A stretch of 30,803 nt of DNA from contig CAYLRW010000011.1 in NCBI GenBank assembly GCA_964386405.1, positions 1-30,803 of the forward strand, read 5' to 3'. This stretch comes from RZYP01 sp964386405 (GTDB lineage Bacteria; Bacillota; Negativicutes; Acidaminococcales; Acidaminococcaceae). Of the stretch, positions 8,111-14,612 are shown one piece after another. The notes under the pieces are model-generated. The model was given only the letters and a program-made list of their open reading frames with translations, was not told the DNA's origin and ran no database searches. Position 1 is the stretch's first letter; each line of letters starts with the position of its first letter. The position numbers were made by a program, and so were the translations under genes.

Positions 8111-9631
8111 ATGGCAAAGGCGATTATGATTCAAGGCACGATGTCTAACGCAGGAAAGAGTCTTGTTACTGCCGGGCTCTGCCGAGTATTTAACCAAGAC
8201 GGATATAAGGTTGCTCCTTTCAAGTCGCAGAACATGGCTTTAAATTCTTTTATTACGCGTAATGGTGCTGAAATGGGAAGAGCACAGGTTGTACAGGCTG
8301 AAGCGGCTAACATTGAACCAAGTGCGTTGATGAATCCAATTTTATTAAAACCAACGAGTGACAAGGGCTCTCAGGTCATTGTTAATGGCGAAGCCATAGG
8401 CACGATGACAGCAAGTGAATATTTTGCTTTTAAAACGCAATTGATTCCGGAAATAATGAAGGCGTATAACCAACTAGACGCCGATAACGAAGTAATTGTC
8501 ATTGAAGGTGCCGGCAGTCCTGCGGAAATCAATCTTCGTGGTCAGGACATTGTAAATATGGGTATGGCCAAAATGGCTAAGTCTCCGGTACTGCTTGTTG
8601 CTGACATTGACAGAGGCGGAGTATTTGCTGCAATTTATGGTACTTTGATGCTTTTGGAAGAAGATGAAAGGGCTATGGTAAAAGGTCTGGTCATCAATAA
8701 ATTCCGTGGCGATATTGATATATTACGTCCAGGCCTCAAAATGATTGAAGAAAAGACGGGCATTCCAGTAGTAGGCGTTTTGCCTATGCTTAAAGTTGAT
8801 ATTGAAGATGAAGACAGCTTGTCAGAAAGACTGGACGGAAGAAGCGAAATACAGGCAGTTGATATAGCGGTAATTAAAATACCAAGAATGTCTAACTATA
8901 CTGATTTCAATGTTTTTGAACTTATTCCCGGTGTTTCTTTGCGCTATGTTAAATCAGTCGGTGAATTGCAAAACCCGGATATGATAATACTCCCGGGTAC
9001 TAAAAATACTATCGGTGATCTCTTGTGGCTCAGGCAAAGTGGTTTTGAAGCTGAAATTCTTAAAAAAGCTCATGCGGGAACTGTTGTTTTCGGCGTTTGT
9101 GGGGGTTATCAGATGTTAGGTACAAAGCTTTCTGATCCTTTTGGCGTTGAAGAAGGCGGTGATATTGCCGGCATTGGTTTGCTGGATGTAGAGACTATTT
9201 TTGCAGAAAAGAAGCGAACTATTCAGGTAGAAGGTCATTTCAGCAGTGTAAAAGGAGTTTTTGAAGCATTATCAGGATGCGAATTTCATGGATATGAAAT
9301 ACATTCAGGTGTTACAAATTTTGCCATAAACAGCAGTCTTTCCAATATGAAACCAATCTATGAGGAAGGCGACATTGTGCCGGAAGGCTCACAAAATATT
9401 ACTGAAACAATGAACATTTATGGCAGTTACGTGCATGGCATCTTTGATGGCGACGGAATAGCGAAGAGCATTGTTGATGCCTTACTTGCCAAAAAAGGCA
9501 TGAAGCCAGAGGATGTCCATATGATAAGTTTTGCCGAATACAAACAGCAGCAATATGATATCTTGGCTGAGCAGGTAAGAAAAAATCTTGATATGAAGAA
9601 AATTTACGAAATTTTAAAGGCAGGCGTTTAA
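8111..9631 (+). CDS. cbiP: Cobyric acid synthase CbiP/CobQ
   Basis: CbiP makes adenosylcobyrate by four glutamine-dependent amidations of adenosylcobyrinate a,c-diamide. The 506 residues are the usual family length. Seen: P-loop GTMSNAGKS at residues 9-17, VAPFKSQNMALNS just after it, EGAGSPAEINL, and DIDRGGVFA in the N-terminal synthetase domain. The C-terminal amidotransferase domain has the catalytic cysteine C330 in FGVCGGYQMLG and the histidine H442 in GSYVHGIFDG. GAGGGG-type ribosome binding sequence at 8093-8100 supports the ATG. One base separates it from the adenosyltransferase gene. Confidence 0.97.
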   Translation: MAKAIMIQGTMSNAGKSLVTAGLCRVFNQDGYKVAPFKSQNMALNSFITRNGAEMGRAQVVQAEAANIEPSALMNPILLKPTSDKGSQVIVNGEAIGTMTASEYFAFKTQLIPEIMKAYNQLDADNEVIVIEGAGSPAEINLRGQDIVNMGMAKMAKSPVLLVADIDRGGVFAAIYGTLMLLEEDERAMVKGLVINKFRGDIDILRPGLKMIEEKTGIPVVGVLPMLKVDIEDEDSLSERLDGRSEIQAVDIAVIKIPRMSNYTDFNVFELIPGVSLRYVKSVGELQNPDMIILPGTKNTIGDLLWLRQSGFEAEILKKAHAGTVVFGVCGGYQMLGTKLSDPFGVEEGGDIAGIGLLDVETIFAEKKRTIQVEGHFSSVKGVFEALSGCEFHGYEIHSGVTNFAINSSLSNMKPIYEEGDIVPEGSQNITETMNIYGSYVHGIFDGDGIAKSIVDALLAKKGMKPEDVHMISFAEYKQQQYDILAEQVRKNLDMKKIYEILKAGV

Positions 9632-9632
9632 A

Positions 9633-10160
9633 ATGGAACGGGGACTTATCCATATTTATTGCGGAGATGGTAAAGGGAAGACCACTGCAGCATTAGGCCT
9701 TGCTTTGCGCTGTGCAGGACGCGGCAACAAAGTTTTGTTTGTGCAGTTTCTCAAAAGCCGTCCGACTGGTGAACTGACAAGTTTGAAATATGTGCCAAAC
9801 ATAGAAATAATGCGTGGCAAGGAAATAATGAAGTTTACTTTTCAAATGACAGCGGATGAAAAGAAACAGGTTCTTTTAGAACATGAACAGCTTTTTGACC
9901 GTGTTGTAGAAAAATGTGCGGAAGAAAAGATAGATTTATTGATTCTTGACGAAGTTATCGGAGCCTGCAATACAGGTGTATTTAATATGGCAAGGCTAAT
10001 TGATTTCATGAAAAATAAGCCGTGTTCAATGGAGATAGTTCTGACAGGTCGTGATCCTAAAACGGAACTAATTGATTTAGCTGATTATGTTTCTGAAATA
10101 AAAAAAGTCAAACATCCTTATGATAAAGGGATTCCAGCAAGATCTGGCATTGAGATGTAG
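9633..10160 (+). CDS. cobO: Cob(I)yrinic acid a,c-diamide adenosyltransferase (CobO/BtuR family)
   Basis: This enzyme transfers the 5'-deoxyadenosyl group of ATP to reduced cobalt in the corrin. The 175-residue protein belongs to the CobA/CobO/BtuR family, recognised by the N-terminal P-loop CGDGKGKTTAALG at residues 10-22, the FVQFLKS stretch, LLILDEVIGA (Walker-B-like), and the LTGRDPKTELIDLADYVSEI block followed by KKVKHPYDKGIPARSGIE, which is almost a family signature. The gene starts one base after cbiP, with AAAGGCAGG upstream. The symbol follows the pathway context; btuR is the name used for salvage-linked homologues. Confidence 0.95.
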   Translation: MERGLIHIYCGDGKGKTTAALGLALRCAGRGNKVLFVQFLKSRPTGELTSLKYVPNIEIMRGKEIMKFTFQMTADEKKQVLLEHEQLFDRVVEKCAEEKIDLLILDEVIGACNTGVFNMARLIDFMKNKPCSMEIVLTGRDPKTELIDLADYVSEIKKVKHPYDKGIPARSGIEM

Positions 10161-10171
10161 GGAGGAATAGT

Positions 10172-10798
10172 ATGAAATTACAAAATGTTTTACCAAATGA
10201 TATAGAAAAACGCAGCATGGAAATTATTGCAGAAGAACTAGGCGAGGTTAAACTCGACGAGGAAAAACTGAGTATTATTAAACGTGTGATTCATACTTCG
10301 GCTGATTTCGATTATGTACGCACACTGCATTTTTCGGAAGACGCAGTGCAGAAGGCAGTGGAAGCTTTAAAAAATGGTGCCACGATAGTAACTGATACCA
10401 ATATGGCTAAGGCTGGTATTAATAAGGCAGGGATGGACAAACTTGGCTGTAAGGCAGTTTGTTATATGGCTGACCCAGATGTTGCTGCTCAGGCAAAAAT
10501 AGAGGGTTCTACAAGGGCAGCAGCATGCATGGAGAAGGCTTGTTTGATTGAAGGACCAGTAATTATTGCCATTGGCAATGCTCCAACGGCACTGGTACGT
10601 TTAGATGAATTAATTAAAGAGGGTAAAATAAAGCCGGAACTAGTTATTGGCGTACCGGTAGGCTTTGTTAATGTTGTTGAAGCCAAAGAGATTATTATGC
10701 AGGCCGGTATACCTTATATAGTTGCTCGTGGACGCAAAGGCGGCAGTAATGTTGCTGCGGCAATCTGCAATGCCTTGATTTATAAGCTTACAAGATGA
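10172..10798 (+). CDS. cbiC: Cobalt-precorrin-8 methylmutase CbiC
   Basis: CbiC moves the methyl group from C11 to C12 to form (cobyrinate) hydrogenobyrinate-level product. The 208 residues fit the family. Seen: EKRSMEII near the start, RVIHTSADFDY at residues 38-48 with the catalytic histidine H41, TDTNMAKAGI, IAIGNAPTAL, and GVPVGFVNVVEAKE followed by ARGRKGGSNVAAAICNAL at the C-terminus. A strong AGGGAGGA ribosome binding site precedes the ATG. It is the last gene of the visible cob operon; no convincing intrinsic terminator lies between its stop and the tRNA promoter. Confidence 0.97.
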   Translation: MKLQNVLPNDIEKRSMEIIAEELGEVKLDEEKLSIIKRVIHTSADFDYVRTLHFSEDAVQKAVEALKNGATIVTDTNMAKAGINKAGMDKLGCKAVCYMADPDVAAQAKIEGSTRAAACMEKACLIEGPVIIAIGNAPTALVRLDELIKEGKIKPELVIGVPVGFVNVVEAKEIIMQAGIPYIVARGRKGGSNVAAAICNALIYKLTR

Positions 10799-10828
10799 AC
10801 TTTTTATTGAAATAGTCTTAAAAGCTTG

Positions 10829-10857
10829 TTGACACCAGCTATAAGGTGTTGTAAAAT
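10829..10857 (+). promoter_or_regulatory. Promoter of tRNA-Asn
   Basis: A consensus -35 TTGACA (10829-10834), a 17-base spacer and a -10 TAAAAT (10852-10857) predict initiation near 10864, about 15 bases before the mature tRNA. This is the best sigma-70/sigma-A type promoter in the window and fits a stable RNA gene. Confidence 0.82.
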
Positions 10858-10878
10858 ATCTTTTGTTGATAAGTTAAT

Positions 10879-10954
10879 TCCTCGATAGCTCAATCGGTAG
10901 AGCACTCGGCTGTTAACCGAGTTGTTGTAGGTTCGAGTCCTACTCGGGGAGCCA
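10879..10954 (+). tRNA. tRNA-Asn (anticodon GTT)
   Basis: A full cloverleaf can be drawn. The acceptor stem TCCTCGA pairs with TCGGGGA (one T-G pair), followed by discriminator G and an encoded CCA (10952-10954). The D arm contains AGCTCAATCGGTAGAGC. The anticodon stem CTCGG/CCGAG closes the loop CTGTTAA, giving anticodon GTT at 10912-10914, which reads AAC/AAU. The T arm has GTAGG-TTCGAGT-CCTAC. It has its own promoter upstream and terminator downstream, separating it from the cob operon and the next gene. Confidence 0.97.
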
Positions 10955-10961
10955 AAAATCT

Positions 10962-10990
10962 AACCGGACAAAACGTCCGGTTTTTTGTTT
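10962..10990 (+). terminator. Intrinsic terminator after tRNA-Asn
   Basis: An 8-bp perfect stem AACCGGAC/GTCCGGTT (10962-10969 and 10975-10982) with loop AAAAC runs directly into a T-rich tract (TTTTTTGTTT). It lies seven bases after the encoded CCA. Confidence 0.9.
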
Positions 10991-10991
10991 G

Positions 10992-11020
10992 TTGTTAAAT
11001 GCATATTTTGAAGTTACAAT
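10992..11020 (+). promoter_or_regulatory. Probable promoter of the ferredoxin-nitroreductase gene
   Basis: TTGTTA (10992-10997), a 17-base spacer and TACAAT (11015-11020) lie just past the tRNA terminator and about 57 bases before the ATG. Because the terminator isolates the gene, a promoter here is expected; the exact boxes are inferred. Confidence 0.55.
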
Positions 11021-11076
11021 AAACATATAGGTACGGGTGGAGAGAACTTATTTCAAGAAAATATCGAGGTGATAAA

Positions 11077-11886
11077 ATGGAATTAATTAAGGTTGATTAT
11101 GATAAGTGTATTAAGTGCGGAATTTGTGTTGATATTTGCCCTAGCTGCATTCTGGAAATGGGAGAAGATGGGCCTGTGTGTAACTGGGACCGTGGATGTA
11201 TGGCTTGCGGACATTGTGTAGCGGTTTGCCCGACAGCGGCAATGGACAATGCACATTGCCAGTTGGCCAAGCAAATACCTGTGCCGGCGCCGGTACTTGA
11301 TCCTGAGACAGCTTATAATTTTCTAAGAATGCGCAGGTCAATCCGAAATTTTAAACCGCAACCTGTAGAAGAGGAAAAAATTACCAAATTGCTTGATATT
11401 GCCAGATATGCTCCTACGGCTGGTAATTCTCAGGGACTTTACTATATTGTAATTTCTGATTCTGAAACCATAAGAAAGATTGCAGATTTAACTGCAGAGT
11501 GGATGCAGAAGGAAATTGAAGTTAATAGTCCTCACAGCAGGTATTTTTCTAATATCTTGCGGACTTATAATGATCGCAAGATTGATATTATCGCAAGGAA
11601 TGCGCCGCAGCTTATATTTGCCTGCGCACGTAAACTCAATTTGACCGGAGTCAGCAATTGTGAGCAGGCATGGTCTTATGCAGGCCTATATGCGCCTACG
11701 TTGGGGTTAGGAACGACGGTTGCAGGTTTTATTCAAACCTGTGGCATTGCCGGTTATGAACCACTATTAGAGTTGCTGGATATTCCGAAGAAGCAGCAAA
11801 TAGTTGGTACATTGATGGTAGGCTATCCAAAATATAAATATCAGCGACTGGTCGAAAGACAGCATTTAAAAGTAGAGTTCCGTTAA
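11077..11886 (+). CDS. Two-[4Fe-4S] ferredoxin domain fused to a nitroreductase-family flavoprotein
   Basis: The 269-residue protein has two bacterial-ferredoxin cysteine sets, C11-C14-C17-C21 and C41-C44-C47-C51, each CxxCxxCxxxCP. A nitroreductase fold follows from about residue 85, with RRSIRNFKPQPV (FMN-contacting arginines) and APTAGNSQ. The architecture is common in anaerobes and suggests electrons pass from ferredoxin-type clusters to an FMN that reduces an unknown organic substrate in the cytoplasm. GAGGTGA precedes the ATG. It stands alone, with a promoter region and strong terminators on both sides. BluB, the flavin-destroying DMB synthase, shares the fold but lacks the ferredoxin domain, so its closeness to cobalamin genes should not be read as function. 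Confidence 0.88.
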   Translation: MELIKVDYDKCIKCGICVDICPSCILEMGEDGPVCNWDRGCMACGHCVAVCPTAAMDNAHCQLAKQIPVPAPVLDPETAYNFLRMRRSIRNFKPQPVEEEKITKLLDIARYAPTAGNSQGLYYIVISDSETIRKIADLTAEWMQKEIEVNSPHSRYFSNILRTYNDRKIDIIARNAPQLIFACARKLNLTGVSNCEQAWSYAGLYAPTLGLGTTVAGFIQTCGIAGYEPLLELLDIPKKQQIVGTLMVGYPKYKYQRLVERQHLKVEFR

Positions 11887-11913
11887 AACAACCGGCCTTT
11901 GGCCGGTTGTTTC
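11887..11913 (+). terminator. Intrinsic terminator after the ferredoxin-nitroreductase gene
   Basis: A 10-bp perfect stem ACAACCGGCC/GGCCGGTTGT with a TTT loop, flanked by A's before and TTTCTGTTT after, starts immediately beyond the TAA. The A-tract/T-tract flanks mean it could also work on the other strand. Confidence 0.9.
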
Positions 11914-11935
11914 TGTTTAAGAATGAACTGGACTC

Positions 11936-11944
11936 TGCTATAAT
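11936..11944 (+). promoter_or_regulatory. Extended -10 promoter of the first symporter gene
   Basis: TGCTATAAT is a perfect extended -10 (TGn + TATAAT), 37 bases before the symporter ATG and just past the preceding terminator. No good -35 hexamer stands at 17-18 bases, as is usual when the TG extension is present. Confidence 0.65.
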
Positions 11945-11981
11945 AGTGAGTAATGTTATTCCAAAACTGAGAGGGATATGT

Positions 11982-13391
11982 ATGCAGCTTTCTTCAACAC
12001 AGTTCATAAGTATGATTGTTGTTTTGGTTTTAGCTTCTATACCTGGTCTTCTCGCTGCCAAAAAAGTTAAATCCGAAGCTGATTATAGTGTTGGTGGCCG
12101 AAAAGCTGGCAGTGTGATGGTTGCAGGAACAATTATTGGCACTATTGTCGGAGCAGCGGCAACTATTGGTACCGCACAGCTTGGTTTCAAGGGTGGGATT
12201 AGTGCCTGGTGGTTTACTGTTGGTTCAGGAGTTGCTTTAATTGTGATGGCACTATTTTATGCAAAACCATTGCGTGATAGCAGGTTGACAACCATTTCTG
12301 AATTTTTAGTTATAAACTATGGTAAAAATGCTGGCCCTATCAGTAGTATTGCTGCTACTGTTGGTATTTTTCTCAGCATTGTTGCCAGTATGTTGACAGC
12401 AATTCATTTAATTGCCGGTGTTTTTCATGTTAATCTACTTGAGGCTTCAGCAGTAATTATGGTTGTAGTTTTGCTATCGGTATTTTTAGGTGGTATAAGC
12501 GGTTCAGGTATGGCTGGTCTTGTAAAGATAGGCCTGATTTTTGGCACAATTTTTATCGCGGGAATCTGCGCATACAACGATTTAGGCGGACTTAATGGAA
12601 TTAAGACGACGTTTTCCGCAGTACCTTGGTTGAGCATGTTTGCAATTGGTTCGGAAAAAGTTATTTATAATTTATTATCTTTAACTATTGGCGTAATTTC
12701 AACCCAAAGCTATATACAGGCATTATTCTCAGCAAGCGACAGCAAAACAGCTGCAATTGGTTGTATTATTGCTGCTATGATTGTAATTCCTATCGGCCTT
12801 CCATCTGCAATAATTGGTATGTCAGTACAAATAAGCAATCCGGAAATTAATAGTATTGACGCTCTGCCTGTATATTTACTATATTACATGCCGGATTGGC
12901 TTGGCGGTGCAGCCATTGCAGCGTTGATATTATCGGCGTTGTGGTCAATCTCAGGTCTTGTTCTGGGTTGTGGCACGATGATTTCACGTGACATATTTAA
13001 GGCCGTTTTTTGCTTGAATAATCACAAAGTTTTGCTTTGGATCAACCGCAGTTTTGTATTTTTACTAACTTTAGCTGCAGAAGTTGTTGTTTTTTATCAT
13101 TCAGATTCTTATGTACTTGACTGGACATATTTGTCGATGGCTCTTAGAGGGGCAGGAATATTTCTACCGCTTACTTTTGCCATAATTTTTAAAAACAGAG
13201 TACCTCAAAAGGCTGGATTATTAGCGATGCTTGCCGGTATTTTTATTGCTCTGACATGGCATTTGTTTTTTCCGGCCGCAAAAGATACGTTATTCCCCAG
13301 TTTAATATTCAATCTTTTGTTTCTGGTACCTGGAGTAATGTGGGTTGCATTGAAAAAAAATAAAAAGTATAAAGTTATTAAGAAAAAATAA
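11982..13391 (+). CDS. Sodium:solute symporter family (SSS) transporter, substrate unknown
   Basis: This is a 469-residue integral membrane protein of the SSS/LeuT-fold superfamily with about a dozen hydrophobic segments. Seen: a first helix near residues 10-25, the SEADYSVGGRKAG loop, and the conserved helix-2 region GTIIGTIVGAAATIGTAQLGF. GGISAWWFTVG, TISEFLVINYG, GVISTQSYIQALFSASD, and ALWSISGLVLGCGTMISRDIFK are also typical. The sequence does not show the substrate; solute could be an amino acid, pantothenate, a sugar or a carboxylate. The ATG at 11982 is chosen because GAGGGA lies five bases before it; a longer in-frame reading from 11907 would start inside the terminator and before the promoter. 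It appears monocistronic. Confidence 0.87.
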   Translation: MQLSSTQFISMIVVLVLASIPGLLAAKKVKSEADYSVGGRKAGSVMVAGTIIGTIVGAAATIGTAQLGFKGGISAWWFTVGSGVALIVMALFYAKPLRDSRLTTISEFLVINYGKNAGPISSIAATVGIFLSIVASMLTAIHLIAGVFHVNLLEASAVIMVVVLLSVFLGGISGSGMAGLVKIGLIFGTIFIAGICAYNDLGGLNGIKTTFSAVPWLSMFAIGSEKVIYNLLSLTIGVISTQSYIQALFSASDSKTAAIGCIIAAMIVIPIGLPSAIIGMSVQISNPEINSIDALPVYLLYYMPDWLGGAAIAALILSALWSISGLVLGCGTMISRDIFKAVFCLNNHKVLLWINRSFVFLLTLAAEVVVFYHSDSYVLDWTYLSMALRGAGIFLPLTFAIIFKNRVPQKAGLLAMLAGIFIALTWHLFFPAAKDTLFPSLIFNLLFLVPGVMWVALKKNKKYKVIKKK

Positions 13392-13487
13392 TTGTTTTTA
13401 TGCAGGTAATTCGCAGTTAATATAGAATATAGCTCGTATAAAGAAGCTTTTAATAAATTAAAATATTATATTGTAGGAGGGATTCAT

Positions 13488-13886
13488 ATGGTAGGTGGCA
13501 AAACAATCATTAGTGAAGAGGTTTTTGCTGATTTAGCAAAAACAGCAATGAGTAAAGTAGAAAATGTTGCAGCTGCTTCAGAGGATGTAAGCACTTTGGC
13601 TGCAGTTGTGAAAAAAGTAGCAGATCGTGTTATCCCACAGGTTATTGTTAAGAAAACAGATGCTATTGCTGGTGACGATGAAAATCTGCAAGCAACAGTT
13701 GGTCGTGTTTCCTTTGAAATTAAAATTACGGTTATTTATGGTGCCAATATTCCTGAAACTACTACTAAGCTCCGTCAGGTTTTGCTTGATGAGGTTGAGC
13801 GAATCACTGGTTATCAGGTCGATAAGGTTGACGTAATTGTCGAAAAATTAGTTAAAGCAGAAAGTGGTAACGAGAAAGAAGCATAG
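13488..13886 (+). CDS. Asp23/Gls24-family (DUF322) envelope-stress-like protein
   Basis: This 132-residue soluble protein has no signal peptide or membrane segment. The pattern GKTIISEEVFADLAKTAMSKVENVA at the start, the central SFEIKITVIYGANIPE strand, and the LRQVLLDEVERITGYQVDKVDVIVEKL helix-strand end are the Asp23/Gls24 signature. Family members often sit at the envelope through small membrane partners and respond to alkaline or cell-wall stress, but the role here is not visible. Many Firmicutes keep such a gene beside nusB; this one is alone, with an excellent AGGAGG seven bases before the ATG, a 96-base upstream gap and its own terminator. I see no confident promoter in that gap, which contains A/T-rich DNA. 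Confidence 0.85.
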   Translation: MVGGKTIISEEVFADLAKTAMSKVENVAAASEDVSTLAAVVKKVADRVIPQVIVKKTDAIAGDDENLQATVGRVSFEIKITVIYGANIPETTTKLRQVLLDEVERITGYQVDKVDVIVEKLVKAESGNEKEA

Positions 13887-13899
13887 AAGTTTTAAGTCA

Positions 13900-13937
13900 A
13901 ATGCGGCTGTTTTTTCGCAGCCGCATTCTATTTTTTA
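13900..13937 (+). terminator. Intrinsic terminator after the Gls24-family gene
   Basis: A 10-bp perfect stem AATGCGGCTG/CAGCCGCATT (13900-13909, 13918-13927) with a TTTTTTCG loop is followed by CTATTTTTT. The downstream HD-domain gene starts 17 bases later, so it is probably reached by read-through. Confidence 0.9.
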
Positions 13938-13953
13938 TAAAAGGGTTGATATT

Positions 13954-14466
13954 ATGAGTGCAAATATTGCAAACGTACTTGCTAAAATGATTGACTATGA
14001 GCAAGGCTGCCCGCATAGGGTTAACCACTTCCTGAAAGTACATTCTTTTGCCAGGATCATCGGTGAAGCTGAAGGATTAACATCTTCTGAACAGTATATT
14101 CTGGAAGTAGCCGCTGCCATGCATGATTGTGGAATTAGAGCAAGTTTACTGAAACATGGTTATTATAATGGCAAAATGCAAGAAGAGGAAGGTCCAGCTG
14201 TTGCTGATAAGATGATGCTTGAATTAGGAATGAATGAAGAAGTAAGAGATAGAGTCAGATACTTGATTGGACATCATCATACTTATACCAATATTGAAGG
14301 CACTGATTATAGGATTTTAGTCGAAGCTGATTTTTTGGTAAACATTTATGAGGATGAGCTTGCTGCAGATGCGATAGAGACTGTAAAAGAAAAATACTTT
14401 ATTACTAGAAAAAGTAGAGAAATTCTGACCAGCCTTTACCAAAGCCCAAATGAAGCTGGAAAATAA
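13954..14466 (+). CDS. Small HD-domain phosphohydrolase
   Basis: The 170-residue protein carries the HD superfamily metal ligands: H30 in LKVHSFAR, the HD pair H57-D58 in AAMHDCG, a HHH run at 107-109 in LIGHHHTY, and D126 in VEADFLVN. Stand-alone HD proteins of this size hydrolyse nucleotides or related phosphates; the substrate is not evident, and ppGpp synthetase or cyclic-nucleotide-specific domains are absent. The ATG at 13954 is used because AAGGG lies eight bases upstream and the in-frame extension further back overlaps the terminator hairpin and the previous gene. No separate promoter is evident between that terminator and the start. Confidence 0.85.
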   Translation: MSANIANVLAKMIDYEQGCPHRVNHFLKVHSFARIIGEAEGLTSSEQYILEVAAAMHDCGIRASLLKHGYYNGKMQEEEGPAVADKMMLELGMNEEVRDRVRYLIGHHHTYTNIEGTDYRILVEADFLVNIYEDELAADAIETVKEKYFITRKSREILTSLYQSPNEAGK

Positions 14467-14496
14467 ATTCTGTAAGCATTTTATAACTATTACACG

Positions 14497-14545
14497 GTAC
14501 ACACTGGTTTTTAGTTTAATACTAAAGATAAGTGTGTACTTTTTA
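14497..14545 (+). terminator. Bipartite hairpin terminator after the HD gene
   Basis: An outer 9-bp stem GTACACACT/AGTGTGTAC (14497-14505, 14531-14539) and an inner TTTAGT/ACTAAA stem with a TTAAT loop are joined by a 4x4 internal loop and followed by a T tract (TTTTTTATT). It lies about 30 bases after the stop and just before the addB promoter. Confidence 0.78.
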
Positions 14546-14557
14546 TTGGGATCAATG

Positions 14558-14566
14558 TGGTAAAAT
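14558..14566 (+). promoter_or_regulatory. Possible extended -10 promoter of addBA
   Basis: TGGTAAAAT is an extended -10 (TGn + TAAAAT), 46 bases before the addB ATG and after the hairpin terminator. No clear -35 is seen. Confidence 0.5.
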
Positions 14567-14612
14567 AAGTGTATATGTTAGGCGTTTTGGAACGCAGGAA
14601 TGGACGGATAAA

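Noticed and set aside
11077..11886. BluB (5,6-dimethylbenzimidazole synthase) for the nitroreductase-fold protein
   Set aside because: It has two N-terminal ferredoxin clusters, which BluB lacks, and it is outside the cob operon behind a tRNA and a terminator.
11907..11981. In-frame 25-codon upstream extension of the first symporter
   Set aside because: It would start inside the terminator hairpin and before the extended -10 promoter; the ATG at 11982 has GAGGGA at good distance.
13864..13953. In-frame 30-codon extension of the HD-domain protein
   Set aside because: It overlaps the Gls24 gene end and the terminator hairpin, with no ribosome binding site; ATG at 13954 is preceded by AAGGG.
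14532..14612. Longer addB start at 14532
   Set aside because: It lies inside a hairpin terminator and upstream of the likely -10; the peptide is unlike AddB N-termini.
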